35,655 nucleotides of DNA from a virus. Below are positions 6,311 to 13,019 of this stretch, piece after piece. Location of the stretch: positions 1 through 35,655 of the IMG/VR virus record IMGVR_UViG_3300020057_000099. One strand, written 5' to 3'. A program made the translations under genes and the position numbers. Position 1 is the stretch's first letter. Every line of letters starts with the position of its first letter. The notes under the pieces are model-generated. The model had not been told where the DNA came from. It saw nothing but the letters and a program-made list of their open reading frames with translations, and searched no databases.

Positions 6311-6640
6311 TTACTGTTTAAAAATCTTCAAAAATTCTTTTGACAATGTCCCGTCAATTTCAAATACGCTAATCAATTCTTCATTGAAAATTATGAAAAG
6401 AGGGAATTTTTCTCTACTATTTAATCCTCTATAAAAATACAGTTTGTCATTTTTTTCTGTTTTCCAATAATAGTTGAGCAAATAAAGCTCGCCATCTTCA
6501 GACATTCCAAAGTCAAACGGTGCGCCATCAAAAACCGAATGTGCTTCTGAGAGCCCCTGATTAAGCTCTAACTGTCCGATGCATTTTAAATAGTTTGCTT
6601 CATTAAAGGCGTCCCGTGGAAGAACTCGATTGTATTTCAT
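6311..6640 (-). CDS. Hypothetical protein
   Basis: A 109-residue, mildly acidic protein with many aromatic residues in the middle (LYLLNYYWKTEKNDKLYFYR), reading like a compact beta-rich domain. The start lies two bases after the stop of the upstream DUF7192-like gene, with only a weak purine stretch as RBS, so coupling is likely. No family recognised. Confidence 0.6.
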   Translation of the reverse strand: MKYNRVLPRDAFNEANYLKCIGQLELNQGLSEAHSVFDGAPFDFGMSEDGELYLLNYYWKTEKNDKLYFYRGLNSREKFPLFIIFNEELISVFEIDGTLSKEFLKIFKQ

Positions 6641-6642
6641 TT

Positions 6643-7482
6643 CTATTCTACACCCATTGCTATATTTATTTTTTTCTCAAGATCATTAAAATCGATTTCA
6701 CTTTGAACAATTTTGGGAGCTAAATTTATCTCACCAGGGATTGCATAAAAAGCGCCATGAACAGGAGTCCCCAATCCGCCACATGCTGTTTTTCCATAAA
6801 ACTTTGGAATTTCATTCATTATCTGGAAAATTGCTCGTCGATAAAAATTACACGAAAAAAAGCGCGCCATGGAATTTAAATCTTGGTATGTGCCCGCCTT
6901 TTTAATATTATAAATCATGTATAAGTTATGAGTAAAACGATAATCCAAATCTTTTGATATATTAACCAGATTCACTTCGCACGATATCCCCTGCGATTCA
7001 ATTCTAGAAATTACAGACCAGCATAATGCTGCATAATCCATGATATCGGCGGAATTTATGGATGCAGGAATGCTAAAATCACAATTGATTTTGACGCTAG
7101 TAATTGGCATATTTTTTTTAATAGTAGAATTAAACGGCGCAATTTCCCACCGTTTGTCAATGTCCCAATCCCCGTCGGTGTCGGACATTATACGTTTACG
7201 TTTTCGCGACTCGGAAAAACCAGCCTTGATGTTTAGAGCAGACATTTTTTCAAGCGCCTTTTGATAAGGAACCAAATTAATTTTACCCTCAAATGCCGCA
7301 TATAAATCGGTTTGGGTCCCGCCCGCAAAGCTGTCGTCTGTTCTGGTAACTTTGGCACCATTACCAAATATCTTCCAAGCGTCACCAGACACATGGGCTA
7401 CAAAAACAGGTTTTCCATTGTCGTGCAAATTACCGTATTTTTTTACAAAATCTTCGTTACTTAAAACCGTATGATTGATCAT
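6643..7482 (-). CDS. DUF7192-like phage protein, divergent from the AAA+ ATPase
   Basis: A 279-residue protein. The middle (RWEIAPFNSTIKKNMPITSV, then INCDFSIPASINSADIMDYAAL and ISRIESQGISCEVNLV) fits the pattern I associate with DUF7192-type phage proteins, in which a beta strand and a helix pair precede a short EV-x-V strand. The N-terminal part has a SFAGGTQTDLYAAFEG segment also seen in that group. Function unknown. It is the first gene after the leftward promoter and faces a MoxR/CobS-like ATPase. AAA+ ATPases of this kind usually work with a partner protein, so this could be that partner; this is inference. The ATG has no clear RBS. Confidence 0.5.
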   Translation of the reverse strand: MINHTVLSNEDFVKKYGNLHDNGKPVFVAHVSGDAWKIFGNGAKVTRTDDSFAGGTQTDLYAAFEGKINLVPYQKALEKMSALNIKAGFSESRKRKRIMSDTDGDWDIDKRWEIAPFNSTIKKNMPITSVKINCDFSIPASINSADIMDYAALCWSVISRIESQGISCEVNLVNISKDLDYRFTHNLYMIYNIKKAGTYQDLNSMARFFSCNFYRRAIFQIMNEIPKFYGKTACGGLGTPVHGAFYAIPGEINLAPKIVQSEIDFNDLEKKINIAMGVE

Positions 7483-7489
7483 GCGTAAG

Positions 7490-7519
7490 TGAGTAATCCA
7501 CTACATAATGTAGTGTCAA
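7490..7519 (-). promoter_or_regulatory. Leftward promoter candidate with operator in its spacer
   Basis: On the minus strand a consensus -35 TTGACA (7519-7514) is followed at 16-17 bases by a weak -10 (ATTACT/TTACTC). The spacer is filled by the 17-bp palindrome at 7499-7515, a typical place for a repressor site. It would drive the set from 7482 down to 5788. Confidence 0.5.
7499..7515. promoter_or_regulatory. 17-bp palindromic operator candidate
   Basis: CACTACATAATGTAGTG is a perfect inverted repeat around a single central base. It lies between the leftward -35 element and its start point and upstream of the rightward promoter, so one bound dimer could control both directions. The HTH protein at 2484-2723 is an obvious but unproven candidate to bind it. 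Confidence 0.6.
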
Positions 7520-7521
7520 GC

Positions 7522-7552
7522 AAATAATAACGTAAATAATAACGTAAATAAT
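7522..7552. repeat. 12-bp direct repeats AAATAATAACGT in divergent promoter region
   Basis: Two perfect copies of AAATAATAACGT (7522-7533, 7534-7545) and a partial third (AAATAAT) lie head to tail directly before the rightward -35. The AT-rich 12-bp period could be an activator site or an UP-like element. Confidence 0.6.
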
Positions 7553-7554
7553 GC

Positions 7555-7583
7555 TTGACTTAATCTAGTAATTAATCCATTAT
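7555..7583 (+). promoter_or_regulatory. Rightward sigma70-type promoter for the AAA+ ATPase
   Basis: TTGACT (7555-7560), a 17-base spacer and CATTAT (7578-7583) make a good vegetative promoter, with start expected near 7590 and a leader of about 35 bases that carries AAAGGA before the ATG at 7626. The same -10 sequence recurs in the promoter at 9547-9575. Confidence 0.7.
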
Positions 7584-7625
7584 GCTTTTTATCAACTTTT
7601 TTACAAACAAGCACAAAGGACCCCA

Positions 7626-8828
7626 ATGCAAACTACAATTATTACTGAAGATACCGCAACAAACCCGGCCATTAACGGCGCGTCTACAATGCAATCAAGC
7701 GATCCAAGACTCACTCAATTAATATATAAAACAGCTTCCGCCGCTGCGGCAAGCGCAGTGATGCAAGCGCTCACGGAGGCCGACACAAAGATCGAGACAA
7801 TGATGTCCATCGTTGACGCCAAATTAAGCGCTATTAGCGGCGTAGCGCGCCCTATTATGCATATTAAAATCAACGATGCGGCCACTCGTGAGTTAAGCAG
7901 CGCAATGCACCCTATGCTACCAACTCTAATCGGTATGGTACAAGCTGGTTTGCAGGTAATGCTCGTAGGTCCCGCAGGATGTGGTAAATCTCAACTAGCC
8001 GCCTCTTTGGCAGAAGCGATGGGATTGTCATTTACGTCGTTGTGCTTGAGCGCTGGTGCATCGGAAACGTGGTTGTTTGGCAGACAAACGCCAAACGGCT
8101 ACCAAGAGTCACCCCTTGTCACGGCTTGGCGTAGCGGTGGAATTTTTCTATTAGATGAATTAGACGCTGCAGACGCAAATTTGTTGATGGCAGCGTCTGT
8201 AATTTTGGAAACATCAAGCAAATTTATGTTTAACCCAATCAATGGCGAAACGATCGAAAAACATCCTAGATGTTTTATTATTTCAGCCGCCAATACATTC
8301 GGGAAAGGTGCAGACTCGGTTTACACTGCACGGTCACGTTTAGATGCCACGACATTATCTAGATTTTGCGCATTACCAATCGATTATGATTCTGCTGTAG
8401 AAAACATCATTTGCCCTGATCTAGGCATTGCCAATGCCTTAAGAGCGCTACGGAAAGCTGTAACCGATCGAAACGGTACTGAAATAGTCTCATATCGTTT
8501 TTTTGATCAAGCGTACCGATTGCTCAATATTTTTGACTCGCCAACTAAAATTATTGAGACACTTACAGCATCATGGCAAGCATCGATGCGCTCTGAATGC
8601 CTCATAGCTGCTCTTGCAGCATTCAAAGCTACAGGCAGCGCTACTGGCAGCGCTACTGGCAGCGCTACTGGCAGCGCTACTGCTACAGGCGGCGACGAAG
8701 CGCGACGTGGGCCTGGCCGCCCCATTGGTTGGCGCAAAGCTAACCAACAAGCACAACCAATTGTTGAAGATATTAGTCCCATTGTTGATGGAGAAAAAGA
8801 TGGGGAAAAAGATGCTTTTCCGTTTTAA
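7626..8828 (+). CDS. AAA+ ATPase of the MoxR/CobS-like type with an AT-hook-like tail
   Basis: A 400-residue protein. Walker A is VGPAGCGKS near residues 114-122, Walker B is GIFLLDELDAAD near 172-183, and sensor 1 is IISAANTFGKG near residue 220, with ARSRLDATTLSRF carrying the arginine finger candidates. This fits the MoxR/CbbQ/CobS AAA+ clade found in many phages. The N-terminal ~95 residues are helical and Ala-rich. After about residue 335 there are four GSAT repeats and then RRGPGRPIGWRK, which resembles an AT-hook (GRP flanked by basic residues), followed by an acidic tail. MoxR-type ATPases remodel partner proteins; the divergent 279-residue protein may be one. The tail suggests DNA association, placed next to the AT-rich candidate origin. 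Confidence 0.8.
   Translation: MQTTIITEDTATNPAINGASTMQSSDPRLTQLIYKTASAAAASAVMQALTEADTKIETMMSIVDAKLSAISGVARPIMHIKINDAATRELSSAMHPMLPTLIGMVQAGLQVMLVGPAGCGKSQLAASLAEAMGLSFTSLCLSAGASETWLFGRQTPNGYQESPLVTAWRSGGIFLLDELDAADANLLMAASVILETSSKFMFNPINGETIEKHPRCFIISAANTFGKGADSVYTARSRLDATTLSRFCALPIDYDSAVENIICPDLGIANALRALRKAVTDRNGTEIVSYRFFDQAYRLLNIFDSPTKIIETLTASWQASMRSECLIAALAAFKATGSATGSATGSATGSATATGGDEARRGPGRPIGWRKANQQAQPIVEDISPIVDGEKDGEKDAFPF
8631..8678 (+). repeat. Four 12-bp in-frame repeats in the ATPase gene
   Basis: Four head-to-tail copies of ACWGGCAGCGCT encode TGSA four times, forming a flexible linker before the AT-hook-like motif. The first copy differs at one base; the others are identical, suggesting recent expansion. 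Confidence 0.9.
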
Positions 8829-8944
8829 CTATGCGCGTCTCAAAACATTAGGACGCACAGGACGCACTATTTTCTAATAGCATATAAATGTATAAATATA
8901 AGGTATTGATTTTGTTCAGGTGAGAAAAAGGGCGTGTATAATCG

Positions 8945-8967
8945 TAGGCCTAGTCGGCCTAGTAGGC

Positions 8968-8972
<5 letters not shown>
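8945..8972 (+). terminator. Possible terminator after the ATPase gene
   Basis: TAGGCC (8945-8950) / GGCCTA (8956-8961) can pair, or GCCTA / TAGGC (8963-8967), followed by five T (8968-8972). Stems are short, so strength is uncertain. It sits 120 bases downstream of the ATPase stop and directly before the AT-rich tract. Confidence 0.4.
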
Positions 8973-9183
<211 letters not shown>

Positions 9184-9277
9184 AAAAGACTCGAAAATGC
9201 GGCCGGATGAGGCGATTTCCGCGATTTTGGAATTGACGCGCTTTCAGAAATCGGGTTAGTACCGCATTAATAACATA

Positions 9278-9550
9278 ATGAATAACAGCATGAATAACAG
9301 CATGAAATACAGCAACAAGTTTCTAACTCCAACTCGCATGCAACAAATCGAGCATGATCTTTGGCAATGCGTGCAGTGGATGAGTTGTGAACCAATACAC
9401 GAACTACGACAAAATTGCTTGACATATGCAGCAAGCGCAGGACCGTTGCTAGCTTGGTTAGAAAGCTCACGTTTTGGTAATAAGTCTTTAGCAGCGCAAT
9501 ATAAGGCGCAATTAATTAGTGTATTAACTGCGAGATTAAATAATACTTGA
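9278..9550 (+). CDS. Hypothetical small protein
   Basis: A 90-residue protein; the body (TPTRMQQIEHDLWQCVQWMS ... LLAWLESSRFGNKSLAAQYK) reads as an amphipathic helical protein with three Cys. Three in-frame ATGs at 9278, 9290 and 9302 lie in a 12-bp repeat (ATGAATAACAGC twice); none has an RBS, so the start is uncertain. No family recognised. It sits between the candidate origin and the next promoter, which overlaps its stop. Confidence 0.5.
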   Translation: MNNSMNNSMKYSNKFLTPTRMQQIEHDLWQCVQWMSCEPIHELRQNCLTYAASAGPLLAWLESSRFGNKSLAAQYKAQLISVLTARLNNT

Positions 9551-9575
9551 CACAATAAATCAAGTACTGCATTAT
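9547..9575 (+). promoter_or_regulatory. Strong rightward sigma70-type promoter, possibly leaderless
   Basis: A consensus -35 TTGACA (9547-9552), a 17-base spacer and CATTAT (9570-9575), the same -10 as at 7578. The start point is expected at about 9582, immediately before the ATG at 9583, so the transcript may lack a leader. Confidence 0.65.
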
Positions 9576-9582
9576 GTACGAC

Positions 9583-9768
9583 ATGAGCACAAATACAAAT
9601 ACAAACACAGAAACAAATACAGACACAGAGTTAGTAGTAAGAGCAGCGAAATACTTTTTAAAATATAGCGGGATGCGCGGAAACGATAAACAGATTGCAA
9701 AGCTTATGAATACCACACCAGGCTTTGCCATAATTAACATGGCAGTTATGAGAGGTTTCAAATGCTAA
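9583..9768 (+). CDS. Small protein with Thr-Asn repeat start
   Basis: A 61-residue protein starting MSTNTNTNTETNTDTELV, followed by a short helical body (AAKYFLKYSGMRGNDKQIAK, then LMNTTPGFAIINMAVMRG) and a C-terminal Cys. An ATG at 9574 is in frame but overlaps the -10 element, so 9583 is preferred. No Shine-Dalgarno is present. The Thr-Asn part comes from a short ACAAAT/ACA-type repeat. Coding status is probable rather than certain; function unknown. Confidence 0.45.
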   Translation: MSTNTNTNTETNTDTELVVRAAKYFLKYSGMRGNDKQIAKLMNTTPGFAIINMAVMRGFKC

Positions 9769-9836
9769 CTTTTCTCTTTTGGTATTGCATTTTAGTTATG
9801 ATAGCCAAATGCAGAAGATAACTTTAAAAGATAACA

Positions 9837-9893
9837 GACGCCCGCGCCGGCAAGCATGCCGGCATCGGCGTCGGTGAACCGAATTAATTCGGT
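9837..9893. repeat. Two adjacent palindromes
   Basis: 9837-9872 is an imperfect inverted repeat with 6-bp outer and 7-bp inner arms around AGCA; 9878-9893 is a perfect 16-base palindrome with GAATTAATTC at its centre. They are only five bases apart, suggesting a composite protein-binding or cruciform site. Confidence 0.75.
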
Positions 9894-10094
9894 GCCCGAA
9901 TAATTAAAATATTTATTTATTTTTTCGAGGTATTTTATTTTTATTTATTTTATTTTATTTTATTTTTTATTTTATTTTTTATTTTTAAATTTTAAATTTG
10001 AGATTGAGTTTTAATTATTGAATAGCGAAATGTTTAAGGGGGGGGTAGTACCCTGAAATTAATTTGAAAAAAAATTTTACATCCCCTTTCCAGC

Positions 10095-10159
10095 GCACGA
10101 AAAAAAAGCACAGAAAAAAAGCACAGAAAAAAAGCACAGAAAAAAAGCACAGAAAAAAA
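10095..10159. repeat. Five 13-bp A-tract repeats upstream of TerS
   Basis: Four identical units GCACAGAAAAAAA (10108-10120, 10121-10133, 10134-10146, 10147-10159) follow one variant unit (GCACGAAAAAAAA, 10095-10107). Repeated A7-A8 tracts just upstream of a promoter can bend DNA or act as UP elements; in phages, repeats beside the small terminase gene may also be its binding site. Confidence 0.9.
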
Positions 10160-10174
10160 GCGGGAAAAAAAACG

Positions 10175-10183
10175 TGCTATACT
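10175..10183 (+). promoter_or_regulatory. Extended -10 promoter giving a leaderless terminase mRNA
   Basis: TGC followed by TATACT (10178-10183) is an extended -10 element. The start point is expected around 10190, so transcription would begin at or one base before the TerS ATG (10191). No Shine-Dalgarno precedes this ATG. The A-tract repeats lie in the place of the -35 and UP element. Confidence 0.55.
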
Positions 10184-10190
10184 TGTTCGC

Positions 10191-10895
10191 ATGCAAACAA
10201 AATCATTGCTTGAGTCGCAGTTATCAGAGGATGCCACTGGTCCCCGGTCTATTTTGGAGATAGCGCCTGTTAGGTTGGCCTCTCTTATTGGTAGGGTGGA
10301 CCGTGACTTGTTGTTTATGCCGATAGACGAGTTAGAGCGCCAGGTGAAGCCTGATGCGTTTACGAACCGTGTGCGCCTTGGTTTTTGGAGGGAGTATGAG
10401 CGGGCGCAAGCCTTTGGTGTTCGGATGGTGTTGGAGAATATAGCTGTGACGATAGGTGCGACTAGTGCGCATGTGTGGGCGTGTGTTGAGGACACGTCAA
10501 GGCGGTTACCTTGGATTTTGCAGCCTCCTGCGAGCTATGAAAGTTTTTTGGACGAAGCATTAGAGAAGGGATTAAGTAGACTACGCGCTTTGATAGATGC
10601 GGAGATAGGTCATGCAGACCCTACGTCTGGAAGGTTAGTGATAACAGACCATAAGGGCGCAGAGCTGATGTTAAAGGCTGTGGCGTTCCTGGACATGCGC
10701 AAGCATGGTGGGATTGTGCAGAAGAGTATTAACGTGACTCACGACACTGGTCAGATGAAGAAGTGGGCGAATCAAGATCGGCTTGAAGAGATTAATAAGC
10801 GCATTGCTGAGATAGAGGGCAGCGGTGTTAAGGTAGATGAGATTGGGGTAGATGAGATCAAGGTAGATGAGATTAAGGTAGATGAGCGTTTATGA
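10191..10895 (+). CDS. Terminase small subunit (probable)
   Basis: A 234-residue protein ending in an ATGA overlap with the large terminase gene, the usual place for the small subunit, which recognises phage DNA for packaging. The sequence (RLASLIGRVDRDLLFMPIDE, FWREYERAQ, then a helical middle) is not one I can assign to a specific TerS family, so the call rests mainly on position and size. The C-terminus has repeats of KVDEI from a 15-bp tandem repeat (10830-10886). No RBS precedes the ATG. Base composition is markedly G/T-rich compared with the genes further downstream. Confidence 0.7.
   Translation: MQTKSLLESQLSEDATGPRSILEIAPVRLASLIGRVDRDLLFMPIDELERQVKPDAFTNRVRLGFWREYERAQAFGVRMVLENIAVTIGATSAHVWACVEDTSRRLPWILQPPASYESFLDEALEKGLSRLRALIDAEIGHADPTSGRLVITDHKGAELMLKAVAFLDMRKHGGIVQKSINVTHDTGQMKKWANQDRLEEINKRIAEIEGSGVKVDEIGVDEIKVDEIKVDERL
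10830..10886 (+). repeat. 15-bp in-frame repeats at the end of TerS
   Basis: Nearly four copies of AAGGTAGATGAGATT (variants in the second unit) encode KVDEI/GVDEI. The repeat lengthens an acidic C-terminal tail, which in small terminases often contacts the large subunit. Confidence 0.85.
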
Positions 10896-12595
10896 TAGAT
10901 CCTAACAGGGAAGATTTGATTCGGCTCAAGCTTCAGAAGTTAGAGATTCTTGAGAAGCAGAAGAGATTACAACATTGTTTGCCGCATATTTATGCGCATA
11001 ATGGGAAGACTTATACTTGGACTGATGAGTTTTGGGAGTGTACCAAGCGGCGGCAGGTGTTGGTGGCGGCTAACCAGATTAGTAAGTCATCCAGTCATTA
11101 TCGTAAGGCTATTCGTGTGGCGACTGATCCTTCATGTTGGAAGAAGTATTGGCCGAACCTTGATGGTCAGTGGACTGTTAACAGTAACGTGCATACTCAG
11201 CAGCAGCTTGCTGGTACTTGGGAGGGTGAGCGTCCGTCTCTTTGGTGGTTATTCGGTCCTGACCGGACGTCTATGACTACTGAGTTTCATGAGAAGTGGA
11301 AGCTTTACCTACCGAAGGATGAGTTTAAGGGCCATCCGTTGTTTGGTTGGGATCATACTGTCGCACATAAAGAAGTAGATAGTATCGTGTTTAATACGGG
11401 TATTACCTTGCAGTTCAAGAGTTACGGGATTCGTGAGGAGAACTTGCAATCGAGTACGGTTTATTGGTTGTTGGTAGATGAGGAGATGCCGGTGCATCTT
11501 TTGCCTGAGTTGTTGATGCGGATTGATGCGAAGGATGGGATGTTTAGTGCGGCGTTCACGGCGACTCAAGGTCAGAAGTTTTGGAAGGACGTGGTAGAGA
11601 ATCGTACGGAGTGGGATGATGAGCAGACGCGGGTTTGGTCAGTGTCTATGTATGACTGTATTGAGTACAGTGATGGTTCGCAGTCACCTTGGACGGTGGA
11701 GCGGATTAAGAACCGAGAGCGTACGTTGGGGAACAAGAATGAGATAGCTAAGCGGGTGCTTGGTAGGTTTGTGGTGGATACAGGTAGGGTGTATCAGGGT
11801 TTTGATGATGATGTGAATGTGAAGCCGCATCATCCTATTAAGAGTTCGGATTGGTTTTACTACGCTGGTGTTGATTACGGATCTGGTGGTTCAAGTGGCA
11901 ACCCGTCTTCAATCGTTGTGGTGGCTATGGATTCGAGTAGTACTAGGTTGCGAGTTGTGAGGGCGTGGCGAGGGGATAGGGTACAGACGACTGCCGATGA
12001 TGTCGTTACTAAATATGAGTCGATAGTGAAGACGATAGGTTATCCTGTTGTGTCTGCTTATTACGATTGGTCGTGTCCTGATCTTGGTATGATCGCTAAC
12101 TCAAGGGGTTTGCCGTTTGTGAAGGCTGATAAGAGTAGGACGACTGGTATAGCGGCTCTTGACTCGCTCTTTCGCACGAAGGCGATGGTGCTGTATGTGC
12201 CGCCTAAGCCACCTAAGGCATTGCCGTTTCCATCGGATCACCTAGAGACTCAGAAGCTTGTCGATGAACTTAATACGATGACTGTGGACTCTCCCAAGCC
12301 TCGACCAGGAGAGCATCATTGGGATTTATGTGATTCTCTTAGATATGCTATCTCTAAGCTCCCTTTGGACTGGGCTAAGATAACGGAGCTTAGTGAAGTG
12401 AAGGAAGACGATTACAGGGCTCCTGTAGCCAAGACTCCTGACGAAGAAGCTGACGAAGAACGCAAGCGTACCATGAACATAAGATCATCTTCCTTAGAGC
12501 AGGAATCAAACGAAGCCTCAATAGAACAAGAGATGTCAGATTTCAACAACTCTGCTGGATATGATTTTGAGGAGTATTACGGCGACAATTTGTGA
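10892..12595 (+). CDS. Terminase large subunit (packaging ATPase/nuclease)
   Basis: A 567-residue two-domain terminase. The ATPase half has a Walker A-like VLVAANQISKSS (residues 56-67) and a Walker B WLLVDEEMP near residue 195. The nuclease half has an RNase H-like first strand YYAGVDYGSGG near residue 327 with the first catalytic Asp, a middle SAYYDWSCPDLG near 390, and HHWDLCDSLRYA near 478 with the last acidic residue. In many relatives the P-loop reads GxGK or QxGK; here it is QISK with Ser for Gly. It cuts and translocates DNA into the procapsid. It overlaps TerS by four bases. G/T-rich codon use dominates until about 12.2 kb and then fades towards the C-terminus. Confidence 0.93.
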   Translation: MIDPNREDLIRLKLQKLEILEKQKRLQHCLPHIYAHNGKTYTWTDEFWECTKRRQVLVAANQISKSSSHYRKAIRVATDPSCWKKYWPNLDGQWTVNSNVHTQQQLAGTWEGERPSLWWLFGPDRTSMTTEFHEKWKLYLPKDEFKGHPLFGWDHTVAHKEVDSIVFNTGITLQFKSYGIREENLQSSTVYWLLVDEEMPVHLLPELLMRIDAKDGMFSAAFTATQGQKFWKDVVENRTEWDDEQTRVWSVSMYDCIEYSDGSQSPWTVERIKNRERTLGNKNEIAKRVLGRFVVDTGRVYQGFDDDVNVKPHHPIKSSDWFYYAGVDYGSGGSSGNPSSIVVVAMDSSSTRLRVVRAWRGDRVQTTADDVVTKYESIVKTIGYPVVSAYYDWSCPDLGMIANSRGLPFVKADKSRTTGIAALDSLFRTKAMVLYVPPKPPKALPFPSDHLETQKLVDELNTMTVDSPKPRPGEHHWDLCDSLRYAISKLPLDWAKITELSEVKEDDYRAPVAKTPDEEADEERKRTMNIRSSSLEQESNEASIEQEMSDFNNSAGYDFEEYYGDNL

Positions 12596-13005
12596 AAATT
12601 CGTGGTATTTTGGCCACAATGTATAAAAAACACACTAAAAATGTCACAATTGAGACAGTTTCTCTTCTTGTAAAATTGTGTTCTAAGTTTGGTGTAACTA
12701 GCATTAAGGTTACAGACCCCATAAATAATGTTGACATAAGTCTGACATTAGATCCTGCGTTTTCCCCTCAACCGCATACAACTAGGAATGGTCTTCTAAA
12801 GGCAATCAAGCCTATCCCTGCTGAATCGCCTATAGCTTCGGGTTATCCCACGGAAACTCATCCTGAGTTGCTGCGAGAGCTTTCTCAAATGGCTATGGAT
12901 CAGCTTATGATTGAAAATCCTCAAGCTTGGGAAGAAGAAATGCAGAAAATACAAGATAATCAAGTCGAATTCTCAGACGTGCATCGTACAAACAAAACGA
13001 ATTAA
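12592..13005 (+). CDS. Hypothetical protein between terminase and portal
   Basis: A 137-residue protein with a GTG start overlapping the terminase TGA; an in-frame ATG at 12619 is an alternative. The C-terminal third is acidic and helical (LLRELSQMAMDQLMIENPQA). No family recognised. Its position suggests a small head-assembly or packaging accessory, by context only. Confidence 0.6.
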   Translation: MKIRGILATMYKKHTKNVTIETVSLLVKLCSKFGVTSIKVTDPINNVDISLTLDPAFSPQPHTTRNGLLKAIKPIPAESPIASGYPTETHPELLRELSQMAMDQLMIENPQAWEEEMQKIQDNQVEFSDVHRTNKTN

Positions 13006-13019
13006 AATAAGGAATTATT

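Larger units (their letters stand above)
9769..10190. other. Non-coding region with palindromes, T-rich tract and A-tract repeats upstream of terminase
   Basis: No convincing gene lies here. From left to right: an imperfect 36-base palindrome at 9837-9872 (GACGCC and GGCGTC outside, GCCGGCA / TGCCGGC inside); a perfect 16-base palindrome ACCGAATTAATTCGGT at 9878-9893; a long T/A tract of TTTTA-type units at about 9905-9998; a run of eight G at 10038-10045; five 13-bp A-tract repeats at 10095-10159; and a promoter at 10178. The GC-rich hairpin followed by the T-rich tract could stop transcription from the left. The position next to the terminase genes also fits a packaging (pac/cos) region or a second origin. 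Confidence 0.6.

Noticed and set aside
8614-8877. Plus-strand ORF in the second frame of the ATPase repeat
   Set aside because: It arises from the 12-bp repeat being open in several frames; the Walker motifs fix the true frame.
10038-10054. Hairpin GGG-TAGTA-CCC as terminator
   Set aside because: Only three base pairs are certain, and it is followed by a purine-rich sequence rather than a T run.
10034-10495. Minus-strand 153-codon ORF opposite TerS
   Set aside because: It is opposite a clear TerS frame, includes the A-tract repeats read as Phe/Ser-rich sequence and has no RBS.
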